DNA of 64,000 nt from Paraescarpia echinospica (Eukaryota > Annelida > Polychaeta > Sabellida > Siboglinidae): positions 1 to 64,000 of the forward strand of contig JAHLWY010000249.1 in the NCBI GenBank assembly GCA_020002185.1, given 5' to 3'. Shown piece after piece: positions 11,462-22,355 of this stretch. The notes below the pieces were generated by a model. The model was not told the DNA's origin and did not search any database. It saw nothing but the letters and a program-made list of their open reading frames with translations. How positions within the stretch are numbered: position 1 is the stretch's first letter; each line of letters starts with the position of its first letter. The translations under genes and the position numbers were made by a program.

Positions 11462-11945
11462 TTATCGTCACAGTGCACACAGGATAGGTTTTATTCTACT
11501 ACACAATAAATGTGCTCAAATGAACTGGAACATCACAGTGCACACAGGCTAGGTTTTTTTCTACTACATAATAAATGTGCACAAATGAACTGGAACATCA
11601 CAGTGCACACAGGCTAGGTTTTGTTCTACTACATATTAAATGTGTACAAATGAACTGGAACATCGCAATATACATAAGCTAGGCTGTGTTGTACTACATA
11701 ATAAATGTGCACAAATGAACTGGAACATCACAGTGCCCACGGGCTAGGTTTTGTTCTACTTCATAATAAATGTGCACAAATTAACAGGAACATCACAGTG
11801 CTCACAGGCTAGGTTTTGTTCTACAATGTGCACAAATGAACTGGAACATCACAGTATACATAGGCTAAGTTTTGTTATACTACATAATAAATGTTCACAA
11901 ATGAATTGGAATATCACAGTGTACACAGGCTATGTTTTGTTCTTT
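11462..11945. repeat. 65 bp minisatellite, about seven to eight copies
   Basis: The unit contains AACTGGAACATCACAGTG, CACACAGGCTAGGTTTTGTT and CTACTACATAATAAATGTGC. It starts exactly at the ATT tail of the LINE. One copy is shortened near 11820. Confidence 0.9.
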
Positions 11946-11949
11946 CGCA

Positions 11950-12310
11950 GAAAGGTAATACAATGAGTTGGGGAAATCTGAATTGCGAAAACAGCTTTTA
12001 ACAGTAGTATGTGTGGGGGGTATCTGTGTTGGGTAAAATGTCATTTGCTACCGTAATAATAAGATACCACATGTCACACAACTAATCTGTATTTTGCTGT
12101 CAACAATGGACCAGGTTATGTGTAATATAAAAATTATATATTTAATGTTCTTCTTTGGTATGCTATATACACAAATGTTTTGTATAATGACATCACAGTT
12201 TGTTCGTCTGACACAGAATAGAGTCACTTGTGTTTCTGTTGTAGAGTAGTAGTTATTCCCAACTTTCCACCGGCATACGTGCTACCGGGGGCAACAGAAA
12301 TGTTACAAAG
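11950..12310. other. no supported gene
   Basis: AT-rich spacer. I see nothing recognisable. Confidence 0.35.
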
Positions 12311-12620
12311 ACCAAATGAAAACAAACGTGAAGAACTGCAACATAGACACGACTACGTGGGAAACTGACTGTGAAGACCGTGTGCGATGGAGGTCCATAT
12401 TCAAAACCGACGTGGAACAGTTTGAAATTAAACGAAGCCAAAAAAACGACAGCGGCGGAAGGATCGTGAACTCTACAAGAATACATTGGCGACTACTACC
12501 GCTGCTGCTACGCTAACACGTGTGTGATGTGTGTGGCCGGATCTGCAAATCTCGAATCGGCCTGTTCAGTCACCGACGAACTATCAGATATAACTGAATA
12601 TTATCATCATCATCTTCATT
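12311..12620 (+). pseudogene. 3' end of another LINE (C-terminal zinc finger)
   Basis: One frame reads NCNIDTTTWETDCEDRVRWR and FKTDVEQFEIKRSQKND, the conserved stretch before the C-terminal finger of many invertebrate non-LTR retrotransposon ORF2 proteins. After a frame break CDVCGRICKSRIGLFSHRR is readable near 12520-12575, the expected zinc finger. An ATC-rich tail (TATCATCATCATCTTCATT) follows at about 12600-12620. The rest of the element is missing (5' truncation). Confidence 0.75.
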
Positions 12621-12929
12621 ATGACTCAGATGATCATACTCCACAACGAGTGATTGCAAGAAAGACATTAGTAGACATTGCTACCAAGTATCCATTTTCC
12701 TGTAGTCTTTTAACCTGTACCTGGCTTTGCGCAACTTTGTCATTTCCTTTATATCGATGTGTCGTAGACGCTGCCAATATGTATGTGTCAGGCTTCAGGT
12801 CCCCCAGACGGATACTGCCCTGTTCCGTGCACAGCTCCCAAAGTCAGTCCGGATATTTGTAGTCTGGTTTCAGTTCTGAGTATGTTCCCTGCTCGTAGAT
12901 GTTGGCTCTACAAACGAAGTGGCAGAGTT

Positions 12930-13160
12930 TCTCTGGGCCTGTCTCAACGTCAAGCCGTTTAAGTTGTATGCCTCAAGCCACCGCCATCGCCTTGGCTTCC
13001 TTCGTCCGGGCTGAAATAAGCACAAAGACATACTACTAGACAGCGGCTGAACCAATACCGTACCACCGCCCGGCGGGCACCAGGTTCGAACCCCGGTTCA
13101 TCCGAATGACAATCCAACACTCCAACCACTCGACCACTGCGGCCCACTTTCTCCATCCCC
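12930..13160 (-). mobile_element. tRNA-derived SINE
   Basis: On the minus strand, starting near 13145, GGGCCGCAGTGGTCGAGTGG (A-box TGGTCGAGTGG) is followed about 35 bases later by GGGGTTCGAACC (B-box). The head resembles a Ser-type tRNA. It cannot fold as an intact tRNA because the acceptor stem is poor, and a non-tRNA body (CTTATTTCAGCCCGGACGAA) follows. Internal RNA polymerase III promoter boxes are thus present; activity is unknown. Confidence 0.65.
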
Positions 13161-13980
13161 AAACCTCACTAAGTCACACGGCTTTTTCTTTCCAATTGCT
13201 AAAAATTGTGGTAGGTACCCCCGAAAATGACAATATGTTTAACCCAACGCCTTTTGTTTTGCAGCTGGGAGGCAAAGGCTTCCACCCAACGGCAACGGCT
13301 AGCAAGATTTCCCATGTCTTAACATCAGCAGTGCTGTACACAGTATTTAAAAAATATACTGTTTTATAAATTTGCGATAAGCGTCACCTAACAGCCGCGA
13401 TCGGGTTGTTTGTATGGGTTTCGGATGTTTCGGCCCATGATGGGTTCGTAGTGGGCCGAAACACCCGGACCCTGTATAGCACACACATAAAACATCTGCA
13501 GTGGGGTCTTCAGATTCAGAAATATGAATGTTGTTTTACTTTGGCCTAAATTATTAACAGCATCCGCCGTGTAGGTGCTCCCCTGTGTTGAAGTATAGGC
13601 GGCTTATTGTTTCAGAAGGATGAACGTACTTTGGGCCATTTAAGTACAAGTTTACCCAGAAATGACCGTGGTCACGATTATGAATGGGCGATAATGTGAG
13701 GTATCGGTCAATCGGACCTGTTTACCGATTAGAAGAACAATTTTACTAAAACTGAATTAAATGAAACGCACTTAATTTCTCAACAGCATAACAATTCGAT
13801 AGTATCTTCCAAACTTGTGTTAGCTTACACAGCTGACACGGAATATGTGACCCGCACAGTCGCTGAAATGTCAACTTGAACGTCGCCATTATAAACAGGT
13901 GTCGCCATCTCGTGTCGGCGTGTGTCCGTCCGGATCACGGAGTTAGCTGCGTGTAACCAGCGTCAGTGAGATGGCTATTA
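13160..13980. other. no gene; one perfect short hairpin at 13428-13466
   Basis: TGTTTCGGCCCA and TGGGCCGAAACA form an inverted repeat around a short loop. No other structure or coding region was recognised. Confidence 0.4.
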
Positions 13981-13984
13981 TTCA

Positions 13985-14293
13985 GAGTTCGCCCCGCGAC
14001 GTCGCGATCCGCCGCGGTTCGCCGCCGGAAGTTGAATGGTTACAAATGCCGCCATTCCTGTCATTAGGAACATTTTGATTTCGGTAAAATCTCAACTTGC
14101 CATGCTCGAGTGTGAACTGAAGTGCTCAAACCATCAAAGATACCATTAAAAAGAATTACCATCGAATGTAAAACCAACTAGGGAAGCTATTTTTTTAGAC
14201 GCGCTGGAGTAGCGCACGTCGCGACGTCTGCACGTCGTAACAAAATCGATTATTTGTGGCTAAAAGCGAGGTCGCGGTGCGGCGCGAACTCTA
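13985..14293. mobile_element. possible MITE with GC-rich terminal inverted repeats
   Basis: AGAGTTCGCCCCGCGACGTC at 13985 is similar to the reverse complement of the sequence ending near 14293 (AGAGTTCGCGCCGCACCGCG). Flanking sequences also share a GCTGCG.GTAACCA word. No clear target-site duplication was found. Confidence 0.35.
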
Positions 14294-14294
14294 G

Positions 14295-15545
14295 ACACGG
14301 CCCAGCTGCGAGTAACCAACCTCCGTGAGATGGCGCCACTAGTTGTCGCTCACAATGTAGAACTTTTCCTAGTAGTTTCCATCTATCGACAATGTTTTAT
14401 TAACTGATTAGCCTGTGTAAGTAATGGTTAGAATGTCTTGGTTTTATGACGTCTCATATTCAATTACTCATCCTTTTTTCCGAACAGTATCGCCGAACTG
14501 ACCTTTTTATACTGGCATTGATGGTTCTTATATATGTGTAATGTCACGTAAAATAGTCGATGTAGACGATAGATATAGCTTTGTTCACCATATTAGAACA
14601 TGTGTGTACATATAATATTGCATTGAAATCTAAAGGAAAATGTATTGATACAAGTCTCTGATCGTGGATATTTATGTAAAAACGTAGCCGTACACAATAT
14701 AGCTGTGGCAATGAAGTCGACGGTGTTGTCCATAACTGACCCGCGCGTTTAATTTAAGCGAAGGGTGCTAAAAAGCGTTATTATTATAACTGATTAATTA
14801 TTACAATATCTCGGATAAATGGTTAAATTGTGCTTTTCTGGAACGACACGTAGCAACCACCGCTGTCGAAGGTTGATATACAGTCTTACTGGCAACATCC
14901 GGTGACTAGCAATAGTAGTCTATTGTTGCGCATGCGCGAAGCCAGGTAATCTCCTATGTCCTCTCCTACCTCGATCTGCTTATAGTAGATTAACGAACGT
15001 TGTTCCAAATGTCTATGATTTATAGTCTTACAATCAACTGATTGTCGTCACGACGCCTCTGCGACCGGAACTCGACGTACGAGAACGACGTAATCGCACC
15101 GAGGCTAGCGCCGGAAACCCGACAGACATACAATACCCCCTTCCTGTGATGGCTGAGAATAGCCATCCTGTATCATTCTGAATTTCGCAAAGCGGTGTTA
15201 TGATGCGATTAACGATGAACGATGCTGTGTGCGATGCAAAGCGCGACGGTATGGGCGGTCCTACAGCCATGAAGGGTAATCGCGCATTGTGTATAGCATC
15301 TCGCAGAATAAGCTGGCCCAAAACACCCATTCAGCCCGTGTCAGTTACACGGCATCCTATTGGCCAGCAGCGGGCGCGGAAAAAAAATTGTGGGCAGGAG
15401 ACGATGCAGTGTTTCTCGTCACTTCAATTCGCTTCCCCATCGTGACAACTTCTATTTTACTACGAAATTTTGAATCGCCTACGTTCAAAGACACGTGCTG
15501 CTATGAAAGACAACACAACTTAGGAGATCGTCGATCGCCTAATAC
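14295..15545. other. upstream of the DIRS-like element; no supported gene
   Basis: Short ORFs only. The stretch 15030-15545 may contain the 5' terminal repeat of the DIRS-like element. TGTGTATAGCATCTCGCA at 15289-15306 recurs exactly at 21134-21151, beyond the 3' end of the element. Confidence 0.3.
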
Positions 15546-15548
15546 TCG

Positions 15549-16154
15549 GTGAGTACCGGTATGGCGCAAGCCGTTTTGTTTGCGGGTCATTCTTATGTGG
15601 CACGGCTTGACAAATTTATGCTCAGGACGTACAGGGAACATTTCGAATTCGACCCGGCGCGCACCAAAGTAAGGTTGTTGGGAAAAGGCGGTACAACTAT
15701 CCCCAAACTAATCGGAAACGGTCTGTATGAAAAAATAGCGGAGCATCGCCCCCAGTTGTTAGTTTTGGAGGTCGGCACGAATGATTTAGATCGGCGGGGA
15801 GCAGATGCAGTGAACCTAGCGACTGACCTAGTTAGGCTAGCGGTCAAGGCCACAGGTAGCGAGGGAGGTTTTGTGATACAGAAGGTGTTGTTTTGCCCGG
15901 TGCTTCCAAGGGGATCTGGTAGGTTTAGAGCGAGGACGCCTGACTTTCAAAAGAAGGCTGAGCTTTTTAACACTACGGTAAAACGCTTATGCTTCCAAAC
16001 GTCAGCCCCGAATGTGAACATGAATTTACTCAAACATGTAACATTTACAGCGAAGGTCCCTTCCTTGCTATGTGACGGGGTCCACCTGAGTGACGCGGGA
16101 TTAAAGCGTTACTATTTTTCGGTGAGAAGGGCTATAGTCGCCGCACTGAAATAG
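15549..16154 (+). CDS. SGNH/GDSL-like hydrolase of the DIRS-like element
   Basis: A 201-codon intact ORF. Block I is VLFAGHSYVARL, with the nucleophile Ser in G-H-S instead of G-D-S. Block III is LLVLEVGTNDL (GTND, oxyanion Asn). Block V is LLCDGVHLSDAGLKRY, supplying the Asp-x-x-His pair. The fold is therefore a complete SGNH esterase/deacylase type of normal minimal size. No signal peptide is evident, so a cytosolic role is likely. The start may be the ATG at 15549 or the one at 15561 (MAQAVLF). It lies 5' of gag on the same strand and keeps an open frame while pol is broken. As I recall, hydrolase ORFs have been reported in some tyrosine-recombinase retroelements; the substrate is unknown. 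Confidence 0.8.
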   Translation: MSTGMAQAVLFAGHSYVARLDKFMLRTYREHFEFDPARTKVRLLGKGGTTIPKLIGNGLYEKIAEHRPQLLVLEVGTNDLDRRGADAVNLATDLVRLAVKATGSEGGFVIQKVLFCPVLPRGSGRFRARTPDFQKKAELFNTTVKRLCFQTSAPNVNMNLLKHVTFTAKVPSLLCDGVHLSDAGLKRYYFSVRRAIVAALK

Positions 16155-16539
16155 GATGTATGTGTTTGTTTCCCAGTCAATTGGAGCCGGTAACTTGAGT
16201 CTCTAACGGTCAGACAGCTATGCTCACATGCGATCGGCCATGTTGGTGTACCTCGGTCTTTTGTTTACGAATTTAAATACAGCATAACACGTGTACGAAG
16301 TGGTACGCATAAACGGCAAAACACCGGCAAAATAATAAGATGTTTCACGTAGTTTATACATGCATGTATGTATGTTGTGAATAAAATTCAAAAGAAAGAA
16401 AAATAATAATAAAAAAGAAAATACTGAAAACACAAACGAAATTGAGCGTTTGAATGAACAATGATTCTCTACAGATGTAGATGTGTATATTGTACATGCT
16501 ACCAGATAGCTGAGGCTTTTGAGATACTTCCAGGACATG

Positions 16540-17616
16540 TCAAAACATTCGACGGCAGGGAAACCCAAAAAGGGAGAAAAACATGTGACAGAGGTTCCTG
16601 ATGAATGCCAGGTACCTCCACCCTGCGATGACCAAAAAATGGAAGTCATGATGGCCGCATTGATGGCGAAAATTGACGAAAAATTTGAAAAACTCAGCCG
16701 GGAGCAGGCGACACTGATCCCAGCCCCGGCTGAAAGTGCTAGATCGCCAAATGAGCATCGGCAAGCAATAGCAGGAAGATCAACTGCAACTACCCATCAC
16801 GACCGTCATCACCGAAAACGAAAACGCACACCATCCCCCGAACCAGCCATCAACTCATCTGACACTGATTCCGACTACACGGACCACGAAAACCCAACCG
16901 AACACATAGAGGCAAGGATCCACTCCAAAGCGAAGCGGTCAGCACATCAATCAGGTACAACCGCTTTCGATATGGGTTGGGCAAAGCTAGGGGATGAGGT
17001 GACAGATAGGTTCAGACAACGTATCCTCACCAACGAATACTTTCCGCTGCGCATTCTGCGTACGGACTACGATATTGACCCCCAGGAGGACCCCTCTGCT
17101 CCCACCGTAGACAGGAAACGAACGGTTATTCCCGTAGATCAAATAGGGGAATGGCTGCATTTGTTTATGACATATGCAGCCATTAGGTCAGAGCAGTTCC
17201 CAGAGGAGGGTAGCCAGTTGATGACATATATGGATCACATCCTGACTATGCATGCTCGGAAGGGTCCCAGGGTGTGGCTTGAGTATGACTACCGTTTCCG
17301 TGTCAGGAGGGAGAGGACGGAGGCCCCCTGGAATGTTTTCAGCTATACCATCTACTCCAGTGTTAAGACTAGCTGTAAAGCTAAAGAAAACTCAACAGTA
17401 ACATCCCAGCCCTTTCGTGACTATGGTACCAGAAACGACCGTGCCCGCCCCATCCGTTTCTGCCACTATTTCAACAGGGGACAGTGCAAAAAGCGTGAAT
17501 GTCAGTACTCGCATGCATGCTCTTTCTGCAGAAAAGAAGGACACAGCCGGGTGGTCTGCAGGGCACGGACTGCTAGCAAAAAGACCCACTACACTAACAT
17601 CCCTAAAACAGCTTGA
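16540..17616 (+). CDS. gag-like protein with CCCH and CCHC zinc fingers
   Basis: The ORF is open from 16519; the ATG at 16540 (MSKHSTAGKPKKGEKH) is a plausible start. The N-terminal third is charged with a short coiled-coil-like stretch (ALMAKIDEKFEKLSREQATL) and a Ser/Asp/His-rich linker. A central globular part (TAFDMGWAKLGDEVTDRFRQ and WLHLFMTYAAIRSEQFPEEG) is the capsid-like region. The C-terminus carries CHYFNRGQCKKRECQYSH, a CCCH finger (C-x7-C-x4-C-x3-H), directly followed by CSFCRKEGHSRVVC, a classical CCHC zinc knuckle. These presumably bind the element's RNA. The order fits gag in DIRS/Ngaro elements. The frame is intact. Confidence 0.8.
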   Translation, partial: SKHSTAGKPKKGEKHVTEVPDECQVPPPCDDQKMEVMMAALMAKIDEKFEKLSREQATLIPAPAESARSPNEHRQAIAGRSTATTHHDRHHRKRKRTPSPEPAINSSDTDSDYTDHENPTEHIEARIHSKAKRSAHQSGTTAFDMGWAKLGDEVTDRFRQRILTNEYFPLRILRTDYDIDPQEDPSAPTVDRKRTVIPVDQIGEWLHLFMTYAAIRSEQFPEEGSQLMTYMDHILTMHARKGPRVWLEYDYRFRVRRERTEAPWNVFSYTIYSSVKTSCKAKENSTVTSQPFRDYGTRNDRARPIRFCHYFNRGQCKKRECQYSHACSFCRKEGHSRVVCRARTASKKTHYTNIPKTA

Positions 17617-17619
17617 ATC

Positions 17620-19200
17620 ATTCACAGGAACAGACAGCAATGCAGAAATCCAGGCACCATCGACAACAACAGCGAAGCATGTGTTACCAACGCCGGTAAA
17701 ACCTAAGGTTTTGTCTCTACTGTTGCAGGGGTATGACAAGAAATTAACTGACATTTTAGTTTCAGGTTTTACCGAGGGTTTCCACATTCCTTCCAGTATC
17801 CCAACAGATCCACCCAAGCATGATTACGAGAATCACAGGTCTGTCAGGGAGAACCTTGATATAGTGCAGCAGAAACTGAAGAAAGAGAAAGAGAAACATA
17901 GAATTGCGGTAACCTTTGCATGTGACCCTTTCCCAAACATGGTATACTCTCCTTAAGGTTTAATACCTAAGAAAGCGCAGGGTGAATTTCGGCTTATACA
18001 TGACCTTAATTTCCCAAAGTCCAACTCCGTTAACTCACACATATCTCCCGAATTCACAGCGGTCACTTTCCAAATGTTAGATCATTGTATGGAACAGCTT
18101 CTGTTGTTGGGTAAAGGAGCCTATATCGCTAAGGCTGACCTGCAAGATGCATTTCGGATAATACCTGTTTCCCCCCTTGATTATAGGTTGCTTGGCTTCA
18201 AGTTTCTGGAACAAAGGTATTTTGACATGTGTCTTCCCATGGGGTGCAGTAATTCATGTCAAACGTTCGAGCTCCTGTCTGATGCATTGCAATGGATTTG
18301 TCAGAATAAATTTCATGTCAGCAATATGAGTCACATACTCGACGATTTTTTTTTTTTCGGAAAAACACTCCATGAATGTCATACTAGTCTTTCTCGGTTT
18401 TTTGAGCTTAGTGATATGGTTAACTTACCAATAAAGCAGGCCAAAACGGTGTTACCTTCCACGATAGTCACACTTCATGGTATTGAGGTTAACACTATGA
18501 ATCAAACCCTTGCTTTGCCTCTAGACAAGGTGCAATCACTACGCCAAAAGTTGCAAAGTCCAGGCCAGGAGAAAGAAAGCCACCCTTGGAGAGGTACAAT
18601 CTTTGTCCGGCTCTCTCTCTCTCTCTCTCGTTCGCCTGCAGGGCCATCGCACCTGGCCGATGTTTTCTAAGAAGAATAATCGACCTAACCAGGGGAAAGA
18701 CAAGAGCCAACCATCGCATCCGTCTAACTGTTGAGGCTCGTAAGGACATATCGGCTTGGCTGGAATTTCTGCACACTTTTAATGGCACTTTATCTTTTCT
18801 ACCAAACAGATGGACATCATCAGATTTTTTTCAGCTCACAACGGATGCAAGCGGCTTTGCATATGGAGCTGTAGTGGGGATCAGTGGTTACAGGGGCAGT
18901 TTCCCCCATCCTGGGACTCCATGCACATTGCTGTGAAAGAACTCCTGCCAATCTTACTGGCCGTCAGGAGCAGGGGGCCAAAGTGGTCTAACCAACGGGT
19001 CATGTTCCTTTCAGACAACACAGCCGTGGTGGAAGTGATTAACAGGCAAACTGCCAAGGACACATAGCTGATGTGTTTGCTCCGAAAATTGATTGTTGCA
19101 TGTCTGTCGTATAACATATGTTTTCGTGCTAAGCACATCCCAGGAAAGATCAATGTTGTTGCCGATCTTATCTCACCGTTACAGGTAGAACGTGCACGCA
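17620..19200 (+). pseudogene. RT and RNase H of the DIRS-like element (broken)
   Basis: The frame starting before 17620 reads LSLLLQGYDKKLTDILVSGF up to a TAA at 17954, inside what should be the conserved SP.GL(V/I)PKK motif. It then reads GEFRLIHDLNFPKSNSVNSH, KADLQDAFRIIPVSP (motif A), CLPMGCSNSCQTFE (motif B) and SHILDDFFFFGK (catalytic LDDF box). At about 18607-18628 a (CT)n run interrupts SLSFACRAIAPGR and shifts the frame. RNase H follows: LTTDASGFAYGAVVG, a frameshift near 18900, then HIAVKELLPILLAVR and MFLSDNTAVVEVINRQTAKD, a TAG near 19065, and RAKHIPGKINVVADLIS. The motif order and LDDF box identify the DIRS order. Confidence 0.88.
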
Positions 19201-19279
19201 GCGTTCAACCCAGCCTACACAACCACCCAAAACTAGTTCCCACTCACTGGCTTCCCTGGTACACAACGCAGTGAGCACC

Positions 19280-20133
19280 ATGGGCGCGGCCTTCGCACCA
19301 AGCAGTGCCAGACGTTACTAGAGTAACTGGAAAAGGTTTGTAACCTTTGTACAAACATTATATAGGAAAAGGAAGTACCTGCCTGCTTCCCCAAACACAG
19401 TAATCGCCTTTGTTCAGTATCTCAAAGATGAGGGCAAGGCACCCAGTACTATTAGGACTTTCATATCGGCTATCTCGGAACGCCACAAAGCCTGTCGCTA
19501 CCCCGACCCAACAAACGACTATTTAGTTGTACAAATTTTAAAAGGCGTAGCACATGCCAGCCTGTCAGCTCACGTGACCTGTCCCTCATCATTAAGTCAG
19601 TTCCATTGTCTAAGTGTTCATCTTACTCAGTAGTCTTGCTCCGCGCTATGTTCAGCCTCATGTTCTTCGGTTTTCTTAGGATAAGTGAGGTAACGGCTAG
19701 CCCGCATAATCTGTCTGTGACACAGTGTCGCATAAAACCTGCCAAATTACGCCTGGTCTTCCATACGTACAAACATAGTGCGGGCCGTCCTTTCAGCTTG
19801 GATGTCTTCCCCACGGGAAAGACAACTTGTCCGTACCGGAGGATGGTGGAATATATCAAGTTCAGGGGAAATTATCAAGGTCCCCTTTTTCGCAGTGCCA
19901 ATAAATTGCCGGTGCAGAAGACCGCTTTTGCCAAATACCTTAAGGAAGTGCTAAGTAACACGGAGTTAGCAGGCAAGAAAATTTCATCACACTCTTTCAG
20001 GATAGGGGCAGCGACATGGGCAGCAAAGGCTGGCTTCTCATCGGAACAAATCAAAGCTATGGGTCGCTGGCATTCAAACTCATATCAGAAATATATTAGA
20101 GTGGAATCAGTCTCTAGCAAACCGTCCACGTAA
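19280..20133 (+). pseudogene. tyrosine recombinase of the DIRS-like element (broken)
   Basis: The N-terminal core-binding part is readable in one frame (NWKRFVTFVQTLYRKRKYLP, SPNTVIAFVQYLKDEGKAPS, TIRTFISAISERHKACRYPD) with a TAG at about 19318. Near 19600 a frameshift leads to the intact catalytic part 19606-20133. It contains SLMFFGFLRISEV (first catalytic Arg), KKISSHSFRIGAATWAAKAG (His-x-x-Arg) and AMGRWHSNSYQKYIR (His and the nucleophilic Tyr). All five expected catalytic positions are present, but the domain is split, so this copy cannot make a full enzyme without the frameshift. Confidence 0.88.
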
Positions 20134-20737
20134 AGCATCAGCCTCTGATAATTCACAACTAACCATATATAACAATTGTGTTTCATGGCGAGTCTACAAT
20201 GGTCAAACAAAGGTTGCTTGTCCTCGGTCCTGGCAACAATGAGCAAGTGGTACCGGAGGCGATTGACGTACAATACAGACCGGGATGAATCCGCACTTTC
20301 GATGGAGCTGCAGACCGACTTTGGCTACCCGGACTTTGTAACTCGTGGCAAGCACAAACGCTAGGACGAAAGGGTGAAATGCTATATGTGGTGGGGTAGA
20401 CTTGAAGTGTTTGTTCGTCTCTTGGCAGAGGGGGGGGGGGTGGCCGTGAGGCGGCCTATTCCTTTTGTTGGGAGAGGGACAGGCATGACAGGTCAGCCTT
20501 CCACAAGCCCATACCCCCGTTTCTTCTAGTGTCAGACGTTTTGGGAGGAACTTTTACATTTGTCAGTGTCCGTGTCCGATTACACCTGTCAGTACTAGTT
20601 GACAAGGCCGACTTATCAGGTCCGGCCTATATGCAGCCCTTTAGTAGGGGTGGTGGCCACCACATGTGAACATGGGAGGCCAGGGGGTTTTTACCCCCCA
20701 TTTTTGTATATATCAAGCTGGAATTACTGTAGCTAGT

Positions 20738-20770
20738 ACTATATAAAGGTGTGCAGTCTGCACACCGGGT
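20738..20770 (+). promoter_or_regulatory. TATA-type promoter in the 3' terminal region of the DIRS-like element
   Basis: ACTATATAAAGGTGTGCAG, followed by CTGCACACC, gives a TATA box near 20740 and a small inverted repeat at the expected start site. It lies about 600 bp after the recombinase stop. In DIRS-type elements the terminal repeats carry the promoter, so this is probably part of the 3' terminal repeat. The matching 5' copy was not identified. Confidence 0.4.
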
Positions 20771-21079
20771 ATCTTTTTTCCCTTGTGTTTTATATACTGT
20801 AAACATATGACAGTCGGTATGCTGTAATTTAATATAACAGCAATCAAGGGTTTTTTGATAAATATCTAGTATGATTATTATATATGTACAAAAATGTGTC
20901 GTACATAACATGTGTGGTCCATCAATTTGAAATCTGGATGTACTTGGATGTGCACAAGAAGTTGACTATTGTATATATTATATGTGCGCAGTGGCAGTCC
21001 CTGTATTAATAAATTTGATTGTCCAATACCAACCTACCCAATAGTCAGTACAAACAGAGAAAAGGCTGCATGAACATAA

Positions 21080-22240
21080 CACGGATACACCGGGAATAGG
21101 GGGGGGGGGGTACCGAGTAGAGTAGTACACGAATGTGTATAGCATCTCGCATTGCGTCGCATATATAGCGTCTCGACGTACATCCGAGCACGCATCCCAT
21201 TGCGTATCGCATAATCACACATCGCATTGCAAAATTTTGAAGTACGTATCGATAGCCTTTCTTTGGCACCATAACGTCTCATAGAATCATATAATCACAT
21301 CTATAAAGAATCACATCTATAAAGACTGATTTCTTTCATGACTTCATTTTGTGAAATCAATAATTCGTAATAGAAGCATTACTACGAAGACAAAATGGAT
21401 CATTACATGCGCACGGCGACCATGCAGGTTTGTCGAAGAAGTGATACCACCTTACTATAATTTATCTACCCCTAATATAATAAACAAAACTATGACACAC
21501 CAATAGCCATTATCATGCGATGAACAAGCATAAAGAATACTTTGCTTATTTAGTGCATAACTCCCCGGTAACCTGATTCCTCATATCTGACATATTATCG
21601 GTATCGATATATAGCCATTAATAAAGTCAAAGGAACCGATAATTTCAGCAACTAAGCGCAGTTATTTTTATTAAACGCATGTAGATTGTAATCTAATAAA
21701 AATCTACTATTTAAAGTATTCTCGCATTACATATTTTATTACCAACTATAGTACTAGTTAACATATTTTCTAATGGTCTAAATTAATTTCTTAGGAATCA
21801 TTATATAATTATGCAGTTGAATCGCTCAAATTGGCTACCTCTTTGAAACAGCGGTCCCTGAATAGAGTCCACTTTATAAAAAAATAAGTTATATATAGAA
21901 CAATGCTCCGTCCCTAGGACTGCTCAAAGCACGTTACACTTTACTCCTGGCAGACCTGTCCAATCGAACACCATCTCGACTTCTCTGGGAAGCATTCAGC
22001 CACATTACAATTACTGCGTGATTAATATTCTTACTCATATGTCCACCACTGTATATAACACTGAACGAACATGAGCAACGCACGAGTTTGCCCAATGATC
22101 AACACGGCAACACAGGATTCGATCCCAGTTTCGTTCGATTGTGGTTCTATTCAACATTGGAGAGCGAATAGCTGATTGCGTCGTTAGAGTACAGAATACA
22201 CACTGGTATATTACCAATTCATGCGTACAACCAGCGCTGA
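21080..22240. other. intergenic, with a GCATCTCGC cryptic repeat at 21130-21240
   Basis: A G-run at about 21101-21110, then irregular GCATCTCGCATTGCG words similar to those at 3815-3895. ORFs through it (minus 21034-21282) are repeat artefacts. The rest is AT-rich with nothing recognised. Confidence 0.4.
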
Positions 22241-22257
22241 CATATATTGGTCCTACG

Positions 22258-22355
22258 TACACTACGTCCTAAAGTTCATGTCACACTACGTCCTAAAGTA
22301 CATGTCACACTACGTCCTAAAGTACATGCGACACTACTTCCTAAAGTACATGTCA
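22258..22355. repeat. 24 bp tandem repeat, four copies
   Basis: Unit ACACTACGTCCTAAAGTACATGTC, with small differences in the outer copies. AT-rich sequence with no gene follows to 23080, including a G-run near 23001. Confidence 0.8.

Larger units (their letters stand above)
15549..21030 (+). mobile_element. DIRS/Ngaro-like tyrosine-recombinase retrotransposon
   Basis: In one orientation lie an SGNH hydrolase ORF, a gag ORF with CCCH and CCHC fingers, RT with an LDDF-type catalytic box, RNase H, and a tyrosine recombinase. This set, without protease, integrase or DDE domain, defines DIRS-order elements. No methyltransferase domain was seen, which favours a Ngaro-like type. A promoter-like 3' non-coding region (20370-21030, TATA box at about 20740) probably belongs to the terminal repeat. 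The two upstream ORFs are intact; RT, RNase H and recombinase contain stops and frameshifts, so this copy is not autonomous. Confidence 0.85.

Noticed and set aside
13040..13150. A functional tRNA gene (B-box GGTTCGAACC)
   Set aside because: The acceptor stem is poor and the sequence continues into a SINE body; called a tRNA-derived SINE.
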